From assembly GCF_050699915.1 (NCBI RefSeq), contig NZ_JBOHGA010000161.1:1-15334 (forward strand): a DNA stretch of 15,334 nt, read 5' to 3'. Source of the stretch: Actinophytocola sp050699915 (GTDB lineage: Bacteria; Actinomycetota; Actinomycetes; Mycobacteriales; Pseudonocardiaceae). Of this stretch, positions 1 through 5,372 are shown one piece after another. The translations under genes were made by a program, and so were the position numbers. Positions within the stretch are counted from its first letter, which is position 1; every line of letters starts with the position of its first letter. The notes beneath the pieces are model-generated. The model was not told where the DNA came from. It saw only the letters and a list, made by a program, of their open reading frames with translations, and made no database searches.

Positions 1-71
1 GCGCCGCTTCGTGCCGTTCTGTGCCGCTTGCTCGGCCGCCTGTCCACAGCCCCGGTCACGATCCACCGGAA

Positions 72-94
72 TCGTCGGTGGTCGTCGCTAGGCT
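72..94 (+). promoter_or_regulatory. Candidate RecA-independent DNA-damage promoter, copy 1
   Basis: The sequence reads tcgtcggtg, eight bases, then taggct. This fits the actinobacterial RecA-NDp consensus TTGTCRGTG-N8-TANNNT with one mismatch, at the second base of the first block. In mycobacteria that motif is activated by the PafBC regulator after DNA damage. It points rightwards, but no convincing + strand gene follows, so its target is unknown. Transcription from it would run toward the 3' end of truA on the opposite strand. Confidence 0.45.
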
Positions 95-157
95 GGAAAA
101 CGGGGGGGCCCCGCGTGGCCGGAGTTGTCCACAGGCGCCGATGTCCGGCGGCCGGAA

Positions 158-180
158 TCGTCGGTGCAGCTCGCTAGGCT
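158..180 (+). promoter_or_regulatory. Candidate RecA-independent DNA-damage promoter, copy 2
   Basis: This is the second copy of the same arrangement: tcgtcggtg, eight bases of different sequence (cagctcgc), then taggct. The spacer length is kept while its sequence differs, as expected of a selected promoter. The -10-like hexamer covers the truA stop codon (174-176), so any transcript would be antisense to truA. Confidence 0.45.
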
Positions 181-1034
181 TGATTCCGGGGGCCGGCGGC
201 CGCGGTCCGCACCTTTCGTGTCGCGTCCGCGCGGGCCGCCAGCTGGTCGGCCGGGGGGTAGTCCACCGCGACCAGGGTCAGGCCGTGTGCCGGGGCGACG
301 GCGACCGCACTGGCGCGGGTTCGCGCCGTCAGCAGGGAGGCCGGCCAGTCCGCCGGCTTGCGGCCCTCCCCCACGGCCAGCAGCGCGCCCACCAGGCTGC
401 GCACCATCGAGTGGCAGAACGCGTCCGCCGCCACCGACGCGGCGAGCGCACGGTCCGGCAGCCGGGTCCACGTCAGGCGCTGCAGCTCGCGGATCGTCGT
501 GGCGCCCTCGCGGCGCTTGCAGAACGCGGCGAAGTCGTGCTCCCCCAACAGAAGCGCGGCCGCCTCGTTGAGTGCCGGCAGGGACAGCGGGCGCGGCCAC
601 GTCACGGTGTCCCGGCGCCGCAACGGATCCGCCTCCCACTGGCGGTCGCACACCCGGTAGACGTAGTGGCGCCGCACCGCGGAGAAGCGTGCGTCGAAGC
701 CGGGCGGCGCCGGGTGCACCGCGCGGACGCGGACGTCGGCGGGCAGCGCCCGGGCGAGGCGGTCGGGGAAGTGTTCCGGCACGGCCGGCAGGTCGCAGTG
801 CGCCACCTGCCCGGACGCGTGCACGCCGGCGTCGGTACGACCGGCGACCGTCAGCCGGACGTCCTCGCGCAGCACCATGGACATCGTGTCCTCGAGCACG
901 CCGCACACCGTGCGCCGGGAGGGCTGGCGCGCCCAGCCGGAGAAGTCCGTGCCGTCGTAGGAGATGTCCAGCCGAAAGCGAACGAGCCCGCCACCCCCAA
1001 CGGGGATGGCGGGCTCGTTCGAAGCGAAGCTCAG
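174..1034 (-). CDS. truA: tRNA pseudouridine synthase A (TruA), start codon non-canonical or lost
   Basis: TruA converts uridine to pseudouridine at positions 38-40 of tRNA anticodon arms. The family is recognised by the N-terminal YDGTDFSGW segment, the catalytic Asp in GRTDAGVHA, the FDARFSA segment, and the C-terminal FCHSMVRSLVGALL stretch. It follows rplQ as the last gene of the operon, a common actinobacterial order. The start is a puzzle: from the conserved N-terminus back to about 1782 the frame has no ATG, GTG or TTG. The given start is a CTG at 1032-1034 that overlaps the rplQ stop (CTGA) and has AGGAGG seven bases upstream, making 286 aa with the catalytic Asp at residue 68. Other options are GTT at 981-983, where a Val-Arg start would be expected, or internal GTG/ATG codons (906-908, 876-884) that would delete the YDGT segment. 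Gene identity is sure; the start is not. Confidence 0.85.
   Translation of the reverse strand: MSFASNEPAIPVGGGGLVRFRLDISYDGTDFSGWARQPSRRTVCGVLEDTMSMVLREDVRLTVAGRTDAGVHASGQVAHCDLPAVPEHFPDRLARALPADVRVRAVHPAPPGFDARFSAVRRHYVYRVCDRQWEADPLRRRDTVTWPRPLSLPALNEAAALLLGEHDFAAFCKRREGATTIRELQRLTWTRLPDRALAASVAADAFCHSMVRSLVGALLAVGEGRKPADWPASLLTARTRASAVAVAPAHGLTLVAVDYPPADQLAARADATRKVRTAAAGPRNQA
979..1021 (-). terminator. Very strong hairpin after rplQ, candidate operon terminator inside the truA 5' end
   Basis: The arms 979-993 (cgaacgagcccgcca) and 1007-1021 are perfectly complementary over 15 bp. After one C/A mismatch, a further 4 bp (995-998 with 1002-1005) closes on a three-base loop. It lies 9 bases past the rplQ stop. 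On the minus strand it is followed only by GCTTTCGG, so there is no true T-tract, but actinobacterial terminators often lack one. It covers the codons just ahead of the conserved start of TruA, so it could end the operon transcript and limit truA expression. Confidence 0.6.
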
Positions 1035-1750
1035 GACTCGTCCTCCTGCGACGGCGGCTTCGAGAAGCCCGCCTTCTCCGCGTCTTCCTCGGTCTTGAAC
1101 CAGACCTCGGCGACCGTGCGGTCGTAGTACTCGCTGTCCGGCGTGTGGAACAGCATCGAGTCGGCGTTGCCCTTGATCGGGAAGCCGGCCGGCTCGGAGC
1201 CGTCCTCGAGCGCGGCGTGGCTGCCGGTGCCGAAGGGGTGCTCGTCGTCGGACTCGCTCTCCTCGACCACGACGTCGGTCGCGGTCTCGGGGACCTCCGC
1301 CGACTCCGCGGCCGGCGCCTTCGACGCGGACTTCTTCTTCTCGTCCGCGGCGAACTTGGTCGAGCGGGCGGCCTCGGCCTCCGCGGTGACAGTCTTGTCC
1401 CGGATGAGCTCGATGATCGCCATCGGCGCGTTGTCGCCCTTGCGCGGCAACGTCTTCGTGATCCGCGTGTAGCCACCCTCGCGGTCGTTGAAGAATGGGC
1501 CGATCTCGGTGCAGAGGCGGTGCACGACCGTCTTGTCCCGGATCACTCGCATGATCATCCGGCGGTTGTGCAGGTCGCCACGCTTGGCCTTGGTGATCAA
1601 GCGCTCGGCGAACGGCCGCAGCCGCCGCGCCTTGGCCTGGGTGGTGGTGATCCGGCCGTGCTCGAACAGCGAGGTGGCGAGGTTCGCCAGCATCAGCCGC
1701 TCGTGCGCCGGAGAGCCGCCCAGGCGGGCGCCCTTGGTTGGCGTGGGCAT
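1031..1750 (-). CDS. rplQ: 50S ribosomal protein L17 with long C-terminal extension
   Basis: bL17 sits near the exit of the peptide tunnel. Residues 1-~117 are the standard protein, starting MPTPTKGARLGGSPAHERLM and including SLFEHGRITTTQAKA and GPFFNDREGGYTRI. The protein is 239 aa against about 120 in E. coli. The extra part begins with a Lys/Ala-rich then acidic linker (EESESDDEHP), followed by a compact C-terminal segment containing GFPIKGNADSMLFHTPDS, YYDRTVAEVWF and EEDAEKAGF. That pattern resembles sunset/Ada-like small domains (PIKGN...H.PGS.YYDRT...WF...EAAGF), but their cysteine is replaced by Asp or Ser. The start ATG overlaps the rpoA stop by one base (TAATG), so the two are translationally coupled. 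L17 identity is firm; the domain comparison is from memory. Confidence 0.97.
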   Translation of the reverse strand: MPTPTKGARLGGSPAHERLMLANLATSLFEHGRITTTQAKARRLRPFAERLITKAKRGDLHNRRMIMRVIRDKTVVHRLCTEIGPFFNDREGGYTRITKTLPRKGDNAPMAIIELIRDKTVTAEAEAARSTKFAADEKKKSASKAPAAESAEVPETATDVVVEESESDDEHPFGTGSHAALEDGSEPAGFPIKGNADSMLFHTPDSEYYDRTVAEVWFKTEEDAEKAGFSKPPSQEDES

Positions 1751-2802
1751 TACAACTGCTCCGTCTCCGCGTAGTCCTGGCCATCGTCGGTGCCGGCATC
1801 GCTGACCGTGTCGGACCAACCCTCGCTCGCGTAGTCGGAAGCGGCGGTGGTCGGGTCGAACCCGGGCGGGCTGTCCTTCAGCGCGAGACCGAGGCCGACG
1901 AGCTTCATCTTGACCTCGTCGATCGACTTCGCACCGAAGTTGCGGATGTCCAGCAGGTCGGCCTCGCTGCGCGAGACGAGCTCACCCACGGTGTGGATGC
2001 CCTCGCGCTTGAGGCAGTTGTACGAACGCACGGTGAGGTCGAGGTCCTCGATCGGCATCGCGTAGGCGGCGATGGTGTCCGCCTCCTGCGGCGACGGGCC
2101 GATCTCGATCCCCTCGGCGTCCACGTTCAGCTCGCGGGCCAGGCCGAACAGCTCGACCAGCGTCTTGCCGGCCGACGCGACGGCGTCCCGCGGGGTGATC
2201 GAGGGCTTGGTCTCGACGTCGAGGATCAGCCGGTCGAAGTCGGTGCGCTGCTCGACACGGGTGGCCTCGACCTTGTACGTGACCCGCAGCACCGGCGAGT
2301 AGATCGAGTCGACCGGAATCCGGCCGATCTCGGCGCCGGCCTGCTTGTTCTGCACGGCCGGGACGTAGCCGCGACCGCGCTCGACGACGAGCTCGATCTC
2401 CAGCTTGCCCTTGCCGTTCAGGGTCGCGATGTGCAGGTCGGGGTTGTGCACGGTGACGCCGGCCGGCGGCACGATGTCGCCGGCGGTCACCTCGCCCGGG
2501 CCCTGCTTGCGCAGGTACATGGTCACCGGCTCGTCCTCCTCGGAGCTGACCACGAGCTCCTTGAGGTTCAGGATGATGTCGGTGACGTCCTCCTTCACAC
2601 CGGGCACGGTGGTGAACTCGTGCAGCACGCCGTCGATGCGGATGCTGGTCACCGAAGCGCCGGGGATGGAGGACAGCAACGTGCGGCGCAGCGAGTTGCC
2701 GAGGGTGTAGCCGAAGCCCGGCTCGAGCGGCTCGATGGTGAACCGGGAGCGCGTCTCGTTGACCGGCTCCTCGCCGAGCGAGGGCCGCTGTGAAATCAGC
2801 AC
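1750..2802 (-). CDS. rpoA: DNA-directed RNA polymerase subunit alpha
   Basis: The alpha dimer is the platform for RNA polymerase assembly and a contact for promoters and activators. The 350-aa length is normal. The N-terminal domain shows FTIEPLEPGFGYTLGNSLRR and the LLSSIPGASVTSIRIDGVLHEF segment. The C-terminal domain has LTVRSYNCLKREGIHTVGEL with the DNA-contacting Arg, and the second helix-hairpin RNFGAKSIDEVKMKL. A short acidic tail follows. The start is GTG with AAGGAAAC upstream; it gives the usual MLISQRPSL N-terminus. It is separated from rpsD by a 92-bp gap with a strong hairpin, and is coupled to rplQ through a one-base overlap. Confidence 0.99.
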   Translation of the reverse strand: MLISQRPSLGEEPVNETRSRFTIEPLEPGFGYTLGNSLRRTLLSSIPGASVTSIRIDGVLHEFTTVPGVKEDVTDIILNLKELVVSSEEDEPVTMYLRKQGPGEVTAGDIVPPAGVTVHNPDLHIATLNGKGKLEIELVVERGRGYVPAVQNKQAGAEIGRIPVDSIYSPVLRVTYKVEATRVEQRTDFDRLILDVETKPSITPRDAVASAGKTLVELFGLARELNVDAEGIEIGPSPQEADTIAAYAMPIEDLDLTVRSYNCLKREGIHTVGELVSRSEADLLDIRNFGAKSIDEVKMKLVGLGLALKDSPPGFDPTTAASDYASEGWSDTVSDAGTDDGQDYAETEQL

Positions 2803-2860
2803 TTTCTTGGTTTCCTTAACCTCGAGGGGCGACCGCTATTTGACGCCCACCGGAGATGAG

Positions 2861-2889
2861 CCGGGAGGCGGCGCGGGGCCGCCTCCCGG
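2861..2889 (-). terminator. 12-bp perfect hairpin between rpsD and rpoA
   Basis: The arms ccgggaggcggc (2861-2872) and gccgcctcccgg (2878-2889) pair perfectly around a five-base loop, starting 5 bases after the rpsD stop. No T-run follows on the minus strand. It may be a partial terminator, an mRNA end-stabilising or processing element that sets the rpoA level apart from the ribosomal proteins, or an S4 control site; sequence alone cannot decide. The rest of the gap (2803-2860) shows no other gene. Confidence 0.7.
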
Positions 2890-2894
2890 GTGAA

Positions 2895-3500
2895 TCACTT
2901 CGAGTAGAACTCGACGATCAGCTGCTCCTGCACGGGCACGTCGATCTGCGCCCGCTCGGGCAGCTGGTGCACGAGGATCCGCAGGTTGGCCTGCACGACC
3001 TGCAGCCAGCCCGGAATCGGCCGATCGCCGAAGGACTCCTTGGCCGCGACGAAGGGCAGGCTGTTCATCGACTTCTGCTTCACATCGATGATGTCGAACT
3101 TCGACACCTGGAAGCTCGGCACGTTGACGCGCTTGCCGTTCACGATGAAGTGGCCGTGGCTGACCAGCTGCCGGGCCTGCCGACGGGTGCGGGCCAGGCC
3201 GGCGCGGTAGACCACGTTGTCCAGCCGGGACTCGAGCAGCTGCAGCAGCGCCTCACCGGTCTTGCCCTTGGTGCGCGCGGCCTGCTCGTAGTAGCGGCGG
3301 AACTGCCGCTCCAGCACGCCGTAGGTGAAACGGGCCTTCTGCTTCTCCTGTAGCTGAAGCAGGTACTCGCTCTCCTTGATCCGTCCGCGGCCGTGCTGGC
3401 CGGGCGGGTAGGGGCGGCGCTCGAAGGCACGGTCGCCGCCGACGAGGTCGACCTTGAGACGTCGCGACTTGCGGGTCGCGGGGCCGGTGTAACGAGCCAT
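2895..3500 (-). CDS. rpsD: 30S ribosomal protein S4
   Basis: uS4 nucleates assembly of the 30S body by binding the 5' domain of 16S rRNA and is the autogenous regulator of the alpha operon in some bacteria. The 201-aa protein begins MARYTGPATRKSRRL and has the S4 RNA-binding domain (SRLDNVVYRAGLARTRRQARQLVSHGHFIVNGKRVN, given here only as a landmark at about residues 90-125). The N-terminus lacks the zinc cysteines of the C+ form, so it is the C-minus type. The ribosome-binding site GGAGGAG lies 8 bases before ATG. It is 21 bp downstream of rpsK. Confidence 0.99.
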   Translation of the reverse strand: MARYTGPATRKSRRLKVDLVGGDRAFERRPYPPGQHGRGRIKESEYLLQLQEKQKARFTYGVLERQFRRYYEQAARTKGKTGEALLQLLESRLDNVVYRAGLARTRRQARQLVSHGHFIVNGKRVNVPSFQVSKFDIIDVKQKSMNSLPFVAAKESFGDRPIPGWLQVVQANLRILVHQLPERAQIDVPVQEQLIVEFYSK

Positions 3501-3521
3501 GTTCTCTACTCCTCCCCGCGC

Positions 3522-3929
3522 CTAGACCCGACGCCGCTTCGGCGGCCGGCAGCCGTTGTGCGGCTGCGGGGTCACGTCCTGGATGGTCCCGACCTCGAGG
3601 CCGGCCGCCTGCAGCGACCGGATCGCGGTCTCCCGGCCGGAGCCGGGGCCCTTGACGAAAACGTCGACCTTGCGCATGCCGTGCTCGGCGGCCTTGCGCG
3701 CGGCGTTCTCGGCGGCCATCTGCGCCGCGAACGGCGTCGACTTGCGCGAGCCCTTGAAGCCGACGTGACCGCTGGAGGCCCAGCTGATCACGTTGCCGGT
3801 CGGGTCGGTGATCGAGACGATCGTGTTGTTGAACGTGCTCTTGATGTGGGCGTGCCCATGAGAGACGTTCTTCTTCTCCTTGCGCCGGACCTTCTTGACT
3901 CCGGCGCCAGTCCGAGACTTCGGTGGCAT
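3522..3929 (-). CDS. rpsK: 30S ribosomal protein S11
   Basis: uS11 is a platform protein of the 30S subunit near the E site. The 135-aa protein begins MPPKSRTGAGVKKVRRKEKKN and contains the family segments GHAHIKSTFNNTIVSITDPTGNV, GFKGSRKSTPFAAQ and the C-terminal DVTPQPHNGCRPPKRRRV. Length and ends are normal. AGGAG lies 11 bases before ATG. In this window it is not adjacent to rpsM as usual but follows the extra small gene at 3948-4142, with an 18-bp gap. Confidence 0.99.
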   Translation of the reverse strand: MPPKSRTGAGVKKVRRKEKKNVSHGHAHIKSTFNNTIVSITDPTGNVISWASSGHVGFKGSRKSTPFAAQMAAENAARKAAEHGMRKVDVFVKGPGSGRETAIRSLQAAGLEVGTIQDVTPQPHNGCRPPKRRRV

Positions 3930-3947
3930 GTCTTGGATATCTCCTGG

Positions 3948-4142
3948 TTAGCGCGAGGTCTGTGGGGCGACCGGGATCTGCGCCGACTCGTCGGCGCGCC
4001 GGATGCGGGTGCCCGCGTCCAGGTAGAGATCCCGAAGTGCCTGCGGGCGCGCGCTCTTGGGCGCAACCTGCAAGGCCACGAACTGACGGTTGCGTCGCCT
4101 CTGCGGGACGACGGACACCACGGTGCCGCGGCTCTTGGTCAC
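3948..4142 (-). CDS. Unrecognised 64-aa basic protein between rpsM and rpsK
   Basis: I do not recognise this protein. It starts at GTG 4140-4142, overlapping the rpsM stop as GTGA, and ends at TAA 18 bp before rpsK. The product begins MTKSRGTVVSVVPQRRRNRQ and ends IPVAPQTSR. It is basic, with an RRRNR patch near residue 16, one predicted central helical stretch (ARPQALRDLYLDAGTRI), no cysteine and no membrane segment. About 56 of 63 sense codons end in G or C, like the neighbours and well above chance, and the four-base overlap is typical of true genes in this operon. In most bacteria rpsM is followed directly by rpsK. A basic protein co-made with S13 and S11 could be an accessory ribosome protein or assembly factor, but this is inference from context. 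Confidence 0.8.
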   Translation of the reverse strand: MTKSRGTVVSVVPQRRRNRQFVALQVAPKSARPQALRDLYLDAGTRIRRADESAQIPVAPQTSR

Positions 4143-4519
4143 TTCTTCCCAGCCTTCTTCTTGCCGGCGACGGTCTTCTTGGGGCCCTTGCGGGTGCGGG
4201 CGTTGGTCTTGGTCCGCTGACCGCGGACTGGCAGACCGCGGCGCCACCGCAGGCCTTCGTAGCAGCCGATCTCGATCTTTCGACGAATGTCGGCGTTGAC
4301 CTCGCGTCGCAGGTCACCCTCGACGCGGTAGTTGGCCTCGATGTGGTCGCGGAGCTTGGACACGTCCTCATCGGACAGGTCCTTGGCGCGAAGGTCCGGG
4401 CTGATGCCCGTCGCGACAAGCAGCTCCTTCGAGCGGGTACGGCCGATGCCGTAGATGTAGGTCAGCGCGATCTCCATCCGCTTCTCGCGGGGGAGGTCGA
4501 CGCCAGCAACTCGTGCCAT
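4139..4519 (-). CDS. rpsM: 30S ribosomal protein S13
   Basis: uS13 lies in the 30S head, forms intersubunit bridges and touches P-site tRNA. The 126-aa product begins MARVAGVDLPREKRMEIAL and has the helix-hairpin segment YIYGIGRTRSKELL, the GCYEGLRWRRGLPVRGQRTKTNARTRKG region (landmark near residues 84-110) and a Lys-rich tail. ATG at 4517-4519 is chosen because it gives the family N-terminus and has GAGGAG just upstream; the frame stays open further upstream but that stretch is not conserved. It is coupled to the small gene downstream through GTGA. Confidence 0.98.
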   Translation of the reverse strand: MARVAGVDLPREKRMEIALTYIYGIGRTRSKELLVATGISPDLRAKDLSDEDVSKLRDHIEANYRVEGDLRREVNADIRRKIEIGCYEGLRWRRGLPVRGQRTKTNARTRKGPKKTVAGKKKAGKK

Positions 4520-4603
4520 GTCTCCTCTAGTTCCGTTGTCTCCAGGTCTGCTCTCCAACCGCCCCGGGTTGCTGTCCGGGCCCCGGCCTGGTCCGAGGGT
4601 GAA

Positions 4604-4622
4604 CCGGGTCCGTGTGACCCGG
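4604..4622 (-). other. Perfect hairpin in the rpmJ-rpsM gap, alpha-operon leader
   Basis: ccgggtc (4604-4610) and gacccgg (4616-4622) form a 7-bp perfect stem with a five-base loop. Further GC-rich arms follow (CCCGG/CCGGG around 4563-4580). The gap from 4520 to 4677 holds no gene I can support. It is the only long space between rpmJ and rpsM, so it may hold an alpha-operon promoter or a structured leader for autogenous control. No clear -35/-10 pair was found. Confidence 0.5.
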
Positions 4623-4677
4623 CAGGTGTGGAGAGGGCATCTTCACTTGTGCGTCCGCTGCGGTAGTGCGGGACTGC

Positions 4678-4791
4678 TCAGCCCTGGCGCTGCTTGTGGC
4701 GCAGGTTCTCGCAGATCACCATGACCCGCCCGTGACGGCGGATCACTTTGCACTTGTCGCAGATCTTCTTGACGCTCGGCTGGACCTTCAC
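4678..4791 (-). CDS. rpmJ: 50S ribosomal protein L36, zinc-binding form
   Basis: bL36 is a tiny zinc ribbon of the 50S subunit. The 37-aa protein begins MKVQPSVKKICDKCK and carries the zinc ligands Cys11, Cys14, Cys27 and His32, so it is the C+ form. It starts with GTG (4789-4791), preceded by AGGAG at four bases, and lies 15 bp downstream of infA, the normal neighbour. Paralogues lacking the cysteines are made under zinc limitation in many actinobacteria, so this copy is expected to be the zinc-replete version. Confidence 0.97.
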   Translation of the reverse strand: MKVQPSVKKICDKCKVIRRHGRVMVICENLRHKQRQG

Positions 4792-4806
4792 TGTTCTCCT
4801 GGCGCC

Positions 4807-5028
4807 CTATTTGTAGCGGTAGACGATGCGGCCGCGGGACAGGTCGTAGGGCGACAGCTCCACGACCACCCGGTCCTCAGGCAAGATGCGGATGTAGTGC
4901 TGGCGCATCTTGCCGCTGATGTGTGCGAGAACCTTGTGCCCGTTCTCCAACTCGACACGGAACATCGCGTTGGGGAGCGGCTCGACCACACGGCCTTCGA
5001 CCTCGATGGCCCCGTCCTTCTTGCCCAT
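4807..5028 (-). CDS. infA: Translation initiation factor IF-1
   Basis: IF-1 binds the 30S A site during initiation. The 73-aa single OB-fold protein starts MGKKDGAIEVEGRVVEPLPN and contains FRVELENGHKVLAHISGKMR and the conserved YDLSRGRIVYRYK end. Length and termini are normal. GGAGG lies just upstream of the ATG. It heads the infA-rpmJ pair after a 143-bp gap that could hold its promoter. Confidence 0.99.
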   Translation of the reverse strand: MGKKDGAIEVEGRVVEPLPNAMFRVELENGHKVLAHISGKMRQHYIRILPEDRVVVELSPYDLSRGRIVYRYK

Positions 5029-5115
5029 GTCCTCCGCGTTTCGTGCTCTACTACGTGGTCAAACACATACCGCCCTGCATGAACCCTGCTTGCGCTGGAT
5101 GAGCATGACGGAATC

Positions 5116-5133
5116 GGCGCAACAGGATGCGCC
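5116..5133 (-). other. Hairpin in the gap upstream of infA
   Basis: ggcgca (5116-5121) and tgcgcc (5128-5133) form a 6-bp perfect stem around a six-base loop. There is no T-run on the minus strand. It sits ~90 bp upstream of infA and ~40 bp after the preceding small gene. It could be a weak terminator for the TIR/membrane block or part of the infA leader. Confidence 0.35.
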
Positions 5134-5141
5134 ACCGGACC

Positions 5142-5170
5142 AGTGTACGCACTCATCGTAACGAGAAGAA
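5142..5170 (-). promoter_or_regulatory. Weak candidate infA promoter
   Basis: On the minus strand, TACACT (5142-5147) could be a -10 element (TANNNT), with TTCTTC 17 bases upstream as a poor -35. A promoter is expected in the 143-bp gap before infA, but the match is weak and other placements are possible. Confidence 0.2.
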
Positions 5171-5171
5171 G

Positions 5172-5372
5172 TCAGCCCCCCGAAACGATGAAATGCCACC
5201 CGAACCACCACCACCCGAGCACCACGAGGACGAGCGCGGGCCGGTTGTGCAGGGCCGAACGGAGCAGCCGGCCGGCCGTCGACAGCCTCGAGCCGGGGCG
5301 CCTGCCGAGCAGGTCCAGCACCACCAGGCCTCCGCTGAGCAGGGCAAACACTGAGATCGTCAGCGCACGCAT
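5172..5372 (-). CDS. Small membrane protein, DUF6186-like
   Basis: The 66-aa product starts MRALTISVFALLSGGLVVL, a hydrophobic N-terminal segment, then LGRRPGSRLSTAGRLLRSAL, a basic loop, and a second hydrophobic segment VLVVLGWWWFGWHFIVSG. Two membrane passes with the basic loop between them would place that loop in the cytoplasm. The pattern matches what I recall of DUF6186 proteins of Micromonosporaceae; I cannot verify this. ATG overlaps the upstream gene by 13 bases and has GGAG six bases before it, so the two are coupled. Function is unknown. Confidence 0.8.
   Translation of the reverse strand: MRALTISVFALLSGGLVVLDLLGRRPGSRLSTAGRLLRSALHNRPALVLVVLGWWWFGWHFIVSGG

Larger units (their letters stand above)
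41..180 (+). repeat. Two-copy imperfect direct repeat with promoter-like motifs
   Basis: Two copies of a ~54-bp unit lie at 41-94 and 126-180. Each starts with tgtccacag, then 25 or 26 bp later has ccggaatcgtcggtg (66-80 and 152-166), then exactly 20 bp from the start of that block has cgctaggct (86-94 and 172-180). Sequence between the blocks is less conserved. Conserved order and spacing argue for duplication of a functional unit rather than chance. The second copy runs into the stop codon of truA. The rest of the left edge (1-40 and 95-125) shows nothing I can name. Confidence 0.75.

Noticed and set aside
21..1127. Long + strand open frame over truA and rplQ
   Set aside because: It lies opposite the real minus-strand genes and its product is low-complexity Arg/Ala/Gly-rich with no family features; a GC-rich shadow.
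1035..1799. Extending truA upstream to the ATG at ~1799
   Set aside because: That would read through all of rplQ in another frame; the extra ~255 residues have no TruA similarity and are an out-of-frame reading of L17.
1738..2793. + strand open frame opposite rpoA (351 codons)
   Set aside because: It is antisense to a complete, well-conserved rpoA; the product is Val/Asp/Arg-biased as expected for complement of GC-rich coding DNA.
3253..4419. 388-codon minus-strand frame across rpsD-rpsM
   Set aside because: It overlaps three certain genes in another frame and is Arg/Pro-rich throughout.
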